This document shows positions 1 through 7,006 of a stretch of DNA of 8,456 bases, one piece after another. The position numbers and the translations under genes are program-made. Location: NCBI GenBank assembly GCA_002699325.1, contig PABS01000135.1, positions 8,695-17,150 on the forward strand, written 5' to 3'. Positions within the stretch are counted from its first letter, which is position 1, and every line of letters begins with the position of its first letter. The stretch is from Ponticaulis sp. (GTDB lineage: Bacteria; Pseudomonadota; Alphaproteobacteria; Caulobacterales; Hyphomonadaceae). The notes below the pieces were generated by a model. The model saw nothing but the letters and a program-made list of their open reading frames with translations, ran no database searches and was not told the origin of the DNA.

Positions 1-1284
1 ATGATCTTTGCGCCGACGGGCAATGCCTCGCCGGACTATTATGGCGCCAAGCGCCGTGACATTGATGATGAGATCAATGCCTCTGTGGTGGCCATCAATG
101 CCGATACCGGTGAACGCGTCTGGTCTTATCGCACGGTCTATCACGACATCTGGGACTATGACGTGCCATCCCAGCCGACATTGCTTACCATCAACAAGAA
201 TGGCGAAGAGATTCCAGCTGTGGCTCAACCGACCAAGCGCGGCGAGATCTTTCTGCTGGATCGCCGTGATGGCACACCGATCTGGCCAGCCACGGAATGT
301 CCGGATGGGTCAGCAGCATCATCGCTCGGTGAATGCCCCGTGCCGCAAAACCCGGCGCCCGGTGACTGGACCTCGCCAGTCCAGCCGTTTTCCGGTCTGC
401 CAAATTTCCGCGAGCCACGAACCGAGAAAGATATGTGGGGGCTCACCCCACTCGATCAGCTCTATTGCCGGATCGAGTTCAAGAAGATGCGCTATGAAGG
501 CCATTTCACACCGCCCATGCCCGGTGGCGGCGTCATGGGGCGAGACGAAACCTGGGGCGGCACGTTCCAGTATCCCGGCAATCAGGGCGGATTTAACTGG
601 CCGAGTGTTTCTGTGGATGCCGAGAATGGTCTTCTGATCGCTCAGCCTATGATGCTCGGCAATCGCATCTATTTGATGACCGCAGAAGAGTCGGCCATTG
701 AACGCGCTGGCGGCCGTCAGGCTATTGATGACCATGACTTCTCTGGCGGGATCGTGCCGCCTCCGGCGCCGGATCTCACAGGGCAGGGGCCATGGGACGT
801 CGACGCGCCCCGTTATGCGAGTACGAGCCGGTTCACATCTAAATGGAAGATTCCGTTCACGGACATTGCATCAGACATGCTTTGCTTCGAGCCACCCTAT
901 GGTGTGCTCACCGTGATTGATCTGAACAATAACCAGCTCCTCTGGAAACGGCCAATCGGGAATATGAATGACCTTGGCCCGTTTGGTCTCAAGCCGGGGC
1001 TGTCTATGTTCGAGGTGGGAACGCCAGTCTATGGCGGCACGATGACCACACGGTCGGGCCTGATTTTTCAGGTCGGCACGTTCGATTCAACCTTTCGGGC
1101 GATCGATCTGAGTAGTGGAAAAACACTCTGGTCAAAACGCCTGAGAGCCACCTCCAATGGCACCCCGATCACTTACAGTCGCGGTGGCCGCCAGTATGTC
1201 GTGGTCTCAGTGCCAGATGATCCGGACACCGGTGATCCAACAGGTGAAGGCGCGCATATGATAGCGTTTGCCCTGCCCCGTTAA
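1..1284 (+). CDS. Membrane-bound PQQ-dependent dehydrogenase, glucose/quinate/shikimate family (5' partial)
   Basis: This is the C-terminal 427 residues of a quinoprotein dehydrogenase that oxidises a sugar or polyol on the periplasmic side and passes electrons to ubiquinone. The family is recognised from GNASPDYYG near the start, YHDIWDYDVPSQP (residues 48-60), PTKRGEIFLLDRR (77-89), TEKDMWG (141-147), the CRIEF/RYEGHFTPP stretch (156-172) and YPGNQGGFNW (191-200). By spacing relative to E. coli Gcd, D52 and K79 should be the catalytic Asp and PQQ-contacting Lys, and N194 the conserved active-site Asn; this is recalled, not aligned. Full-length relatives are about 800 aa with five N-terminal membrane helices. 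That half and the first propeller blades must lie upstream, so the ATG at position 1 is an internal Met, not the start. The C-terminus lacks the usual GGHG segment, which is replaced by an Asp/Pro-rich stretch (405-417), so the substrate may not be glucose. The next gene begins about 100 bp downstream. Confidence 0.9.
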   Translation: MIFAPTGNASPDYYGAKRRDIDDEINASVVAINADTGERVWSYRTVYHDIWDYDVPSQPTLLTINKNGEEIPAVAQPTKRGEIFLLDRRDGTPIWPATECPDGSAASSLGECPVPQNPAPGDWTSPVQPFSGLPNFREPRTEKDMWGLTPLDQLYCRIEFKKMRYEGHFTPPMPGGGVMGRDETWGGTFQYPGNQGGFNWPSVSVDAENGLLIAQPMMLGNRIYLMTAEESAIERAGGRQAIDDHDFSGGIVPPPAPDLTGQGPWDVDAPRYASTSRFTSKWKIPFTDIASDMLCFEPPYGVLTVIDLNNNQLLWKRPIGNMNDLGPFGLKPGLSMFEVGTPVYGGTMTTRSGLIFQVGTFDSTFRAIDLSSGKTLWSKRLRATSNGTPITYSRGGRQYVVVSVPDDPDTGDPTGEGAHMIAFALPR

Positions 1285-1385
1285 CGCGCCTGTCAGTATC
1301 TCGTCCATTCTGGCTCAGAAAGGCGTTGTGAACCGGGTTTGCTGCCTTGAGTTTCTGTGCGTGGGCTGAAACAATCAGCGCTCTT

Positions 1386-3392
1386 ATGCAGAACACAACT
1401 CTTCATCCGATCAAGGACATTCAGGCCGCTATTCAGGGCGGGCGCTTCTCCGAAGCGCTCGACCGGCTTGAACCGATCCTCGTGAGCGAACCTGAACATC
1501 AGGATGCGCTTTACATGGCCGCCGTCAGCGCGCGATATCTGAATGCCTATGACAAAGCCGAAGCCTTTCTTGCTCGGCTGAAGCAGGTCGCGCCGGATTT
1601 TGGTCGTGCCTTTCAGGAGGAAGCCTATCTCTGGATTGCGCGAGGCCAGCCTGAGCGCGCCATCGGTGCGTTGCAGATGGCAACGCGATATAACCCCGCT
1701 CTCATCTCGAGCTGGAAAAAGCTCGCCGAGCTTTATCGCGCGTCGGGACAACCTGATCGCGCGCGTGAAGCCGAAGCTCAGGCAGCGCGACTTGCGAGCC
1801 TGCCGCGTGAGCTGGTTGCGGTGATGAACCACGTCCATGAGGGACGTATCCTTCAGGGGGAAGACCTGGTGCGCGCCTATCTGCAGCGCAATCCGCGCGA
1901 CACCGAAGGCATGCGCCTGCTTGCTGATATTGGCGTGAGACTGAGCGTTCTCAGCGATGCTGATTTTCTTCTGGAAACGGCGACCGAGCTTGAGCCAGAA
2001 AACCTGCAGCTTCGCATTGATCACATCCAGGTGCTGCGCAAACGTCAGAAGTTCGACGAGTCCTACCGGGCCGCCGCGTTTCTCTATGAGAAAGATCCTT
2101 CCAGCCCGCTTTTCCAGTCTCTGTTTGCAATTGAGTGTATGCAGTCTGGCGAAATCGAAAAGGCGCTTGAGCTGTTCGATGAGGTGCTGACGAACAATCC
2201 CGACGACCTGGCCGCGCTAACCTCTCGGGGACATGCCCTCAAAACCTTTGGGCGAAGCGAAGCGGCTATCGCCTCCTATCGGCGCGCGCTTCAGGTCTCA
2301 CCTCTGCATGGTGATGCCTGGTCCTCGCTCGCCAATCTGAAAACCTATGCGTTCAGCCAGACCGATCTCGACGATATGGAGGCCGCACTCGGCCATCCTG
2401 ACCTCTCATTCATGGCGCGGATCCACATCTTGTTTGCCATTGGCAAGGCGGCGGAAGATCACGGCTTGTATGAGCGTTCATTCGAGGCTTACCGGCAGGG
2501 CAATGAGCTGAAAAGGCATCAGGCGCGCTATAAAAGCGAGCATATGGAGGCCGAGTTCGACGCGCAGAAACGGCACTGCACCCGGGCGCTGTTTGAAGAA
2601 CGAAATGGCGTTGGTTGTCCTGCACCGGACCCGATCTTTATCGTCGGCTTGCCGCGTGCGGGATCAACGCTTCTGGAGCAGATACTGGCGTCACATAGTC
2701 AGGTTGATGGCACGCTCGAGCTGCCAAATATTCTGTCGACGGCACACAGGCTCCGGGGGCGTGCGGTCGCATCTGATCGGGAGCGGTATCCGAGAATTCT
2801 GACGGAGCTCAGTGATGATGACCTCGCCGAACTCGGCGAGGACTACATCCGTACCACTCGGGTGCATCGGGCAGGGGCACCCTTCTTTACTGATAAGATG
2901 CCGAACAATTTCCGCCATCTCGGACTCATTCATCTCATCCTGCCAAATGCGAAAATCATCGATGCCCGCCGTCATCCTCTGGACTGTTGCTGGTCGGGCT
3001 TCAAACAGTTGTTCGCGGAAGGGCAGGAATTCACTTACGGTCTGGAAGAGATTGGCCATTACTATCGCGGCTATGTCGACCTGATGGACCATTGGGATAA
3101 AGTGCTGCCAGAAGGCCGCGTTCTAAGGGTGTATCACGAAGATGTGCTGGACGATCTTGATGGGCAAGTCCGGCGGATTCTGGAGTATTGCGGATTACCG
3201 TTTGAGGAGGCCTGCGTGAAATTTTATGAGACGGATCGTCCTGTCCGAACGGCGAGTTCTGAACAGGTGCGACAGCCGCTTAACCGGTCCGGCGCAGGTC
3301 AGTGGCGCGCGTTCGAGCCTTTCCTCGACCCGCTGAAGTCCGCGCTCGGTCCAGCTCTCGATTATCCGGGTGGCGGAGCTCATCATGAGTGA
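1386..3392 (+). CDS. TPR-repeat sulfotransferase family protein
   Basis: This 668-aa protein has two parts. Residues about 1-400 are helical tetratricopeptide repeats, with typical pairs such as GRFSEALDRLEP, GQPERAIGALQMATRYNP and GRSEAAIASYRRALQVSP. Residues about 415-660 are a PAPS-dependent sulfotransferase domain. The 5'-phosphosulfate-binding loop is GLPRAGSTLLEQIL (421-434), and the 3'-phosphate-binding segment is RRHPLDCCWS (528-537). The family moves sulfate from PAPS to a hydroxyl or tyrosine acceptor, and the TPR part probably recruits the acceptor; the acceptor is unknown. No signal peptide or membrane segment is visible, so it is likely cytoplasmic. I chose ATG 1386; a TTG at 1347 would add 13 residues that do not look like TPR sequence. 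Neither start has a good ribosome binding site. The 3' end overlaps the MarR gene by 8 bp. Confidence 0.88.
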   Translation: MQNTTLHPIKDIQAAIQGGRFSEALDRLEPILVSEPEHQDALYMAAVSARYLNAYDKAEAFLARLKQVAPDFGRAFQEEAYLWIARGQPERAIGALQMATRYNPALISSWKKLAELYRASGQPDRAREAEAQAARLASLPRELVAVMNHVHEGRILQGEDLVRAYLQRNPRDTEGMRLLADIGVRLSVLSDADFLLETATELEPENLQLRIDHIQVLRKRQKFDESYRAAAFLYEKDPSSPLFQSLFAIECMQSGEIEKALELFDEVLTNNPDDLAALTSRGHALKTFGRSEAAIASYRRALQVSPLHGDAWSSLANLKTYAFSQTDLDDMEAALGHPDLSFMARIHILFAIGKAAEDHGLYERSFEAYRQGNELKRHQARYKSEHMEAEFDAQKRHCTRALFEERNGVGCPAPDPIFIVGLPRAGSTLLEQILASHSQVDGTLELPNILSTAHRLRGRAVASDRERYPRILTELSDDDLAELGEDYIRTTRVHRAGAPFFTDKMPNNFRHLGLIHLILPNAKIIDARRHPLDCCWSGFKQLFAEGQEFTYGLEEIGHYYRGYVDLMDHWDKVLPEGRVLRVYHEDVLDDLDGQVRRILEYCGLPFEEACVKFYETDRPVRTASSEQVRQPLNRSGAGQWRAFEPFLDPLKSALGPALDYPGGGAHHE

Positions 3393-3885
3393 ACGCGCCA
3401 GAGAGACAGTCATCGCAATCCGCCAGATTCAGCGGAAAATTGACCAGTCAGCCCGTCAGATCGCGCAGACGGAGGGTATCACGCCGTCCCAGCTTAAAGT
3501 GCTTCAGCTGTTGACGGAATACCCTGAAATCAGCGTGGGCTGGGTGGGCGAACAGACGCGCCTGAAAAACGCCACCATCACCAATCTGGTGGACAAGCTG
3601 GTTGAACGTAAACTGGTCAGCAGGCGGCGGTGTGATTCTGATCGCCGTCGCGTCTGGATCCGGCTTGAGCCTGCGGGTCGCCAGGCTCTCGAAAATGCTC
3701 CCGACCTTCTACAGGCTCGCTTTGAAGAGCGGTTCGACAATTTGCCGGACTGGCAGCAATCCATGTTGCTGGCGTCACTGGAACTACTGGCGGAGATGCT
3801 GGAAGCACGAAATCCTGACACAGCGGCTGTGTTAGACGCCAGTGCCCTGGGGGCTCAGGAGAAACTTCCGGATCAGCAGTCATAA
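3385..3885 (+). CDS. MarR-family winged-helix transcriptional regulator
   Basis: This 166-aa cytoplasmic regulator is a typical MarR size. The DNA-binding helices run through about 34-78, including VGEQTRLKNATITNLVDKLVERKLV. They are followed by the wing with the family signature DSDRRRVWIRLEPAG (84-98). Helical flanks at 1-30 and 100-150 would form the dimer interface. I placed the start at ATG 3385 because a GGAG at 3375-3378 lies 6 nt upstream; a GTG at 3370 in the same frame is possible but has no such site. The start overlaps the sulfotransferase stop in the string ATGAGTGA, which implies translational coupling and a shared transcript. MarR proteins usually repress nearby genes and respond to small ligands such as phenolics. 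The ligand and target here cannot be read from the sequence, but the coupled sulfotransferase is the obvious candidate. It converges on the TetR gene with a 13-bp gap. Confidence 0.93.
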   Translation: MSERARETVIAIRQIQRKIDQSARQIAQTEGITPSQLKVLQLLTEYPEISVGWVGEQTRLKNATITNLVDKLVERKLVSRRRCDSDRRRVWIRLEPAGRQALENAPDLLQARFEERFDNLPDWQQSMLLASLELLAEMLEARNPDTAAVLDASALGAQEKLPDQQS

Positions 3886-3898
3886 CCTGCAGGCAGGC

Positions 3899-4546
3899 TC
3901 AGGCGGCAGCGTAGATCGCTAGAAACGTATCCACCGCACGCCTGGCATGCCTTGGAATGTTGGCGTTCAGATTCACAGTGTCGGACAGGCCAAACAGGAT
4001 TTGCGACTCCAGCGGTTCGCGAACCAATGAGAAAAAGGTCTGCGCCGCTTCTCCGGCGTCACACTTGGCAAGCTTTCCCGCTTCGACCTGAGTGTGGATA
4101 TACGCGGAGGCGATCTCAATTACGGGGTCGTGGCCGAACGTCCGGTAGCCTGATGCGAGGCTGTCCATTTGAGGAGAGCGGAAAGCGATGTTTCTCAACA
4201 GGGCAATGGATTCTCTCGACAGTCGGCTTTCCAGAATGCAGCGCGCCAGATCCGTCAGATATTCACGGATCGGGGCATCTTCAGGTATGCCGACAGAAAA
4301 GCTGAACGCCTGGCTGCATGCGTCTCTTGCAACTTCATCAAACAGCTCTTCCTTTGAGACGAACCGGTTATAAACCGTCCGCTTGGAGACACCGGCATTT
4401 AGCGCGACTTCGTCCATGCTGGCGCCGTCAAAGCCGTGCTTCAGGAAAATCGTTCTGGCTGCAGCAATAATACGTTTTGTTCTGTCGTCGTGCGTCACAC
4501 GTCCACCACTTCGAGGCGCTCCGTTTGGAATACTTGTGAGTTTCAA
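3899..4546 (-). CDS. TetR/AcrR-family transcriptional repressor
   Basis: This 215-aa protein has an N-terminal TetR DNA-binding domain at residues about 23-70. The helix-turn-helix is SMDEVALNAGVSKRTVYNRF (43-62). The C-terminal ligand-binding and dimerisation part (about 80-215) resembles the AefR-like group, with REYLTDLARCILESRL near its start. The longest reading frame begins at ATG 4573, but nothing like a ribosome binding site precedes it. An in-frame TTG at 4544-4546 has a perfect GGAGG (4554-4558, minus strand) 7 nt upstream, so I prefer that start. A GTG at 4498 is a weaker alternative. Members of this family repress efflux or metabolic genes and often themselves until a small molecule binds. 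It is divergent from the histidine kinase gene, and two candidate operators lie between them. No efflux pump is visible in the window. Confidence 0.93.
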   Translation of the reverse strand: MKLTSIPNGAPRSGGRVTHDDRTKRIIAAARTIFLKHGFDGASMDEVALNAGVSKRTVYNRFVSKEELFDEVARDACSQAFSFSVGIPEDAPIREYLTDLARCILESRLSRESIALLRNIAFRSPQMDSLASGYRTFGHDPVIEIASAYIHTQVEAGKLAKCDAGEAAQTFFSLVREPLESQILFGLSDTVNLNANIPRHARRAVDTFLAIYAAA

Positions 4547-4553
4547 TTGAGTG

Positions 4554-4558
4554 CCTCC
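4554..4558 (-). promoter_or_regulatory. Ribosome binding site GGAGG that decides the TetR start (TTG)
   Basis: Read on the minus strand, GGAGG stands 7 nt before the TTG at 4546, the optimal spacing. The upstream ATG at 4573 has only an A/T- and GT-rich leader, so this site favours a leaderless-free TTG start and shortens the repressor by nine residues. Confidence 0.65.
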
Positions 4559-4580
4559 GTAAAGCGAGCGCATAAACTAC

Positions 4581-4622
4581 ACCGTACAGTTTCAAATAGG
4601 CATTGCAAATGGACTGTACATT
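4581..4622. promoter_or_regulatory. Paired GTAC-centred operator candidates between the TetR gene and the kinase operon
   Basis: The left element ACCGTACAGT (4581-4590) is a near-perfect 10-bp dyad; only the third and eighth bases do not match. The right element ACTGTACATT (4613-4622) has the same core. The GTACAGT / ACTGTAC heptamers (4584-4590 and 4613-4619) are exact inverted repeats. The centres are 32 bp apart, about three helical turns, so two repressor dimers would bind the same face of the DNA. The right element abuts the proposed -35 of the kinase promoter. TetR-family repressors commonly bind such sites next to their own gene. Binding by this TetR is inference. Confidence 0.5.
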
Positions 4623-4649
4623 GACGTGTATCGCCTTGAGACACTTAAC
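4621..4649 (+). promoter_or_regulatory. Candidate sigma-70-type promoter for the kinase/receiver operon
   Basis: TTGACG (4621-4626) is a good -35 box. It is followed after 17 bp by CTTAAC (4644-4649), a weak -10. The start codon at 4702 would leave a leader of roughly 45 nt. The -35 touches the right-hand GTAC dyad, which fits repression by the divergent TetR. The -10 is poor, so the exact position is uncertain. Confidence 0.35.
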
Positions 4650-4701
4650 ATGTTGATCAGATTCGCGCTCTAAATTGCCCGGGTGCGCAAGGATATGGCG
4701 A

Positions 4702-5985
4702 ATGAAACCGTCAACGGAAACGGCCAGCAGAGGAAGAGTGGCAAGTAAATTGCCAAATCCGACCCAGTTGGATTTGTTCTTCCGTCACTTTATCCCAAAG
4801 CTCAAAGTGACCAGCCTGTCGAAGGACACTGTGCTAAAGCACCTGCGCTTTATTCCCTATGATGTGTTGGTGGTTTTGTTTGTCGGGCAGATCATGCTGC
4901 CCGTCTGGGCCGCCCTGGCCCTGGTGGCCGTCAATGTGGGCACCTGGTGGTGTTACCACCGCATTCCGCAGTTTCTGCGGCGGGTGTCAGAGCCCGATGG
5001 TGAAGGCATTCTGATTTCCGGCCCCATTGTCGAGAATTTCGCCCGCTTCATTCATTCCTGCGGCGTGCATCACCGTGCGCACTATGGCCTCATGTTCGCG
5101 ATGATGGCTGGCTTTCATGCGAGCATGACCGGCGGGCTGTGGGGGCTTTCCATCTCTTCCGGCACACTTCAGATCCTCGCCTGGTCGAGTTACGCGGCGC
5201 TCTTGTTCATCGATTTTGTGATGTACTGGGTGAGTTTGCGGACGTTGCAGGAACTGCGCGAAGACAAGCTCCGGGAAGCAAACAGATACACAAATGAGCT
5301 CAAGCGATCCAATGAGGAGCTGGAGCAGTTTGCCTATATCGCGTCTCACGATCTGCGCGCGCCATTGCGGGCAATCATCAATCTTTCGAAATGGATTGAG
5401 CACGATATTGGCGAGAATTGCAGTCCGGAAACGCGAGAACATCTGGCGCTTTTGCAGACGCGCACGCAACGCATGGACAATTTGCTTCAGGACCTGCTGC
5501 GGTATGCGCGTATCGGGCGCGATGAAACAACAATGGACCGGATCGATCTCTATGAGATGGTGCGAGATATTTTTGAATCGCACCAGATCGAGAACACGCT
5601 ACACCTTGTCGTCAAAGGGCCGCGGGTGCAGGTGACCGACTATGAAATCACCTACTTCCTCCTGCTTTCCAACCTGATCGGCAATGCGATTAAGCACCAT
5701 GACAAGCCGGAAGGGCAGATCGTCGTCACCTTCGAGCCGAAGAAAGAGCATCTGGTCATAATTGTTGAAGATGATGGGCCCGGCATTCCGGCGGAATATC
5801 GCCAGAAGGTGTTTGAGGTTTTTACCACGCTCGACCGGCGGGATCAGAAAGAAGCTGCAGGCATGGGCCTCGCCATCGTCCGCAAAATCATCCACCATAA
5901 AAAAGGTAAGATCGTTCTCGATGAGAACGACTCTGGCGGCGCACGTTTTGTGATCACGCTACCGCTCGTTCCTGCAGGAGTCTGA
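4702..5985 (+). CDS. Membrane-anchored sensor histidine kinase (HisKA/HATPase_c)
   Basis: This 427-aa kinase has an N-terminal hydrophobic region with probable membrane helices at about 53-84 and about 127-178. A coiled-coil linker follows (about 180-208), then a HisKA dimerisation domain with the H-box FAYIASHDLRAPLRAI, whose phosphorylated residue is H216. The ATPase domain has an N-box LLLSNLIGNAIKHH (N328 conserved), a G1 box EDDGPGIP (356-363) and a G2 box GMGLAIV (387-393). The H-box type is the one usual in kinases that work with RcpA-like receivers, and such a receiver is the next gene, 4 bp downstream. I chose ATG 4702 because AAGGA at 4689-4693 lies 8 nt upstream; an in-frame TTG at 4675 would extend it by nine residues. 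The sensor part matches no named domain that I recognise. A His/Cys cluster (H118, C120, H123, H124, H127, H139) sits just before or in a membrane segment. No fused receiver or PAS domain is seen. Confidence 0.93.
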   Translation: MKPSTETASRGRVASKLPNPTQLDLFFRHFIPKLKVTSLSKDTVLKHLRFIPYDVLVVLFVGQIMLPVWAALALVAVNVGTWWCYHRIPQFLRRVSEPDGEGILISGPIVENFARFIHSCGVHHRAHYGLMFAMMAGFHASMTGGLWGLSISSGTLQILAWSSYAALLFIDFVMYWVSLRTLQELREDKLREANRYTNELKRSNEELEQFAYIASHDLRAPLRAIINLSKWIEHDIGENCSPETREHLALLQTRTQRMDNLLQDLLRYARIGRDETTMDRIDLYEMVRDIFESHQIENTLHLVVKGPRVQVTDYEITYFLLLSNLIGNAIKHHDKPEGQIVVTFEPKKEHLVIIVEDDGPGIPAEYRQKVFEVFTTLDRRDQKEAAGMGLAIVRKIIHHKKGKIVLDENDSGGARFVITLPLVPAGV

Positions 5986-5989
5986 TGAG

Positions 5990-6424
5990 ATGACGAAATC
6001 GAAATCCAACACTCATTTTCTGATCGCTGAGGATGACGAGGTCGATATTCTGGCGCTAAAGAGAATTCTGATCGAGATTGATCAGGATATCGCCTTCTCC
6101 ATTGCCCATGATGGGAATGAGGCTCTGGCCAAGCTTCGTGAGAACGCGGCCAGGGGCAAAGAGAAAGAGCGCATGATCGTGCTCCTGGATCTCAACATGC
6201 CGCGCATGAATGGCCATGAGTTCCTGGACACACTTCGCGCTGACCCTGCCATTTCTGACACTCAGGTCTTTGTGCTCTCCACCTCCACACACCCAAGTGA
6301 TGTGAGTGCATCATATAAAAAGCACGTCGCGGGCTATATTCCGAAAGACCGGCTGGACGCAGAGAGCTTCCGTCAACTCTTCGACAGTTATCTGCGAATG
6401 ACTGCATTTCCCGAAGACGACTGA
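5990..6424 (+). CDS. Single-domain response regulator, RcpA/CheY-like receiver
   Basis: This 144-aa protein is a lone receiver domain with no DNA-binding or enzymatic output. The acidic pocket is E14-D15-D16 in LIAEDDEVDI, and the phosphorylated Asp is D67 in LLDLNMPRMNGHEFL. The switch Ser/Thr is S97 in VFVLSTSTHPSD, and the conserved Lys is K119 in AGYIPKD. The long alpha2-beta3 insert with charged residues (about 49-62) and the STSTHPSD motif are typical of phytochrome-type (Rcp1-like) receivers. An AGGAG at 5976-5980 lies 9 nt before the ATG, inside the end of the kinase gene, so the two are certainly co-transcribed and probably form a cognate pair. With no output domain it must act by protein contact, phosphotransfer or as a phosphate sink. 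It ends 26 bp from the convergent hypothetical gene. Confidence 0.94.
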   Translation: MTKSKSNTHFLIAEDDEVDILALKRILIEIDQDIAFSIAHDGNEALAKLRENAARGKEKERMIVLLDLNMPRMNGHEFLDTLRADPAISDTQVFVLSTSTHPSDVSASYKKHVAGYIPKDRLDAESFRQLFDSYLRMTAFPEDD

Positions 6425-6450
6425 TCCGCCGTCGTTTTAGGAAACAGAGA

Positions 6451-6879
6451 TCAGCTCAGAACCGCCGATAGCTTCACCATGATGGTGGTCAAAACGTCTT
6501 CCACAGGCAGGCTGAACAAGCCGGCTTCGCCGGTTTGGGCGTCTTTCTCCCAATCGGCATGCATACCTTTCCAGTCATCCACCATGTCTGTGACAAAGCC
6601 TGTCAGTTCCACATCAGACGCTTCAAGCGCGTCGATTGTGAATGGCAGATGAGGAATGCCATCCAGCACGGGATCACCCTCAATCATTAGTGGCCCGCGC
6701 ACACTGACGTGAACAGCATGACCAAGAAATGGGTGATCCTCGGTTTTGACGATCAGAAACGAAGTTCCAGCAAACTGGCCAGACTCAATTCTCCAGACCT
6801 GTCCCTCTGCGAAAGGCGAGGAGGCGGCACTATGTGTTTCATATCGGGTCGATAAAAGGCGATTTAGGATGTCGCTCAT
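6451..6879 (-). CDS. Hypothetical protein of an unnamed small soluble family
   Basis: I do not recognise a characterised function. The 142-aa product is acidic and soluble, with no signal peptide or membrane helix. It begins with a short variable helix, then has a beta-rich core: EGQVWRI (25-31), TSFLIVKTED (39-48), HAVHVSVRGP (54-63) and GIPHLPFTIDALEAS (74-88). A helical segment DDWKGMHADWEKD (101-113) and the ending AGLFSLPVEDVLTTI follow. I recall similar 'GQVW ... IHVSV ... HMPFs..AL' proteins as conserved hypotheticals in many proteobacteria, but cannot name the family. The start at ATG 6879 is supported by AAGGAG (6888-6893, minus strand) 8 nt upstream; the frame stays open to an ATG at 6939, which has no such site. 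It is transcribed away from the membrane regulator, with which it shares a 164-bp intergenic region. Confidence 0.82.
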   Translation of the reverse strand: MSDILNRLLSTRYETHSAASSPFAEGQVWRIESGQFAGTSFLIVKTEDHPFLGHAVHVSVRGPLMIEGDPVLDGIPHLPFTIDALEASDVELTGFVTDMVDDWKGMHADWEKDAQTGEAGLFSLPVEDVLTTIMVKLSAVLS

Positions 6880-6985
6880 ATGATTGGCTCCTTTTTCGCC
6901 TTCCTGGTGCAAACAGCGTTCCGCATTCACGCGAGACACACGCTTATGTTCCCAGAAAGCTGGTCACTTTGCAGCCCTTTGTGGA

Positions 6986-6998
6986 TCACATAATGTGA
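6986..6998. promoter_or_regulatory. Perfect palindrome TCACAT-A-ATGTGA, likely operator in a divergent promoter region
   Basis: The 13-bp element has exact 6-bp arms around one base. It contains CATAAT (6989-6994), a 5/6 match to a -10 box for the rightward gene, so a bound protein would block that promoter. No convincing -35 is seen at 16-18 bp. The TCAC/GTGA core recurs nearby at 7008-7011 and 7020-7023. The adjacent wHTH regulator is a plausible binder (inference). Confidence 0.45.
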
Positions 6999-7006
6999 CG
7001 TTAGAA

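Noticed and set aside
1283..1327. AACGC(G)CCT / AGGCGTT inverted repeat after the dehydrogenase gene
   Set aside because: The stem needs a bulge, the loop is about 30 nt and there is no T-run, so it is not a credible terminator.
1293..2024. 243-codon open frame on the minus strand opposite the TPR-sulfotransferase gene
   Set aside because: It is a shadow of the strongly coding + frame; its product has no recognisable domain, and it covers the TPR repeats and their upstream region.
3886..3893. CCTGCAGG palindrome between the convergent MarR and TetR genes
   Set aside because: An 8-bp palindrome alone, with no T-run and no further symmetry, does not support a terminator or operator.
4647..4654. 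AACATGTT palindrome and TTAAC resembling a CtrA half-site upstream of the kinase gene
   Set aside because: Only one half of the CtrA consensus is present, and the palindrome is short and overlaps the weak -10, so a separate call is not justified.
4987..5583. 198-codon minus-strand frame opposite the histidine kinase
   Set aside because: The + frame encodes clear kinase motifs over the same bases; the antisense product is low-complexity shadow sequence without a ribosome binding site.
6421..6454. CTGATC ... GATCAG inverted repeat between the receiver and the convergent hypothetical gene
   Set aside because: The arms are 6 bp with a 22-nt gap and no T-run on either side; likely chance.
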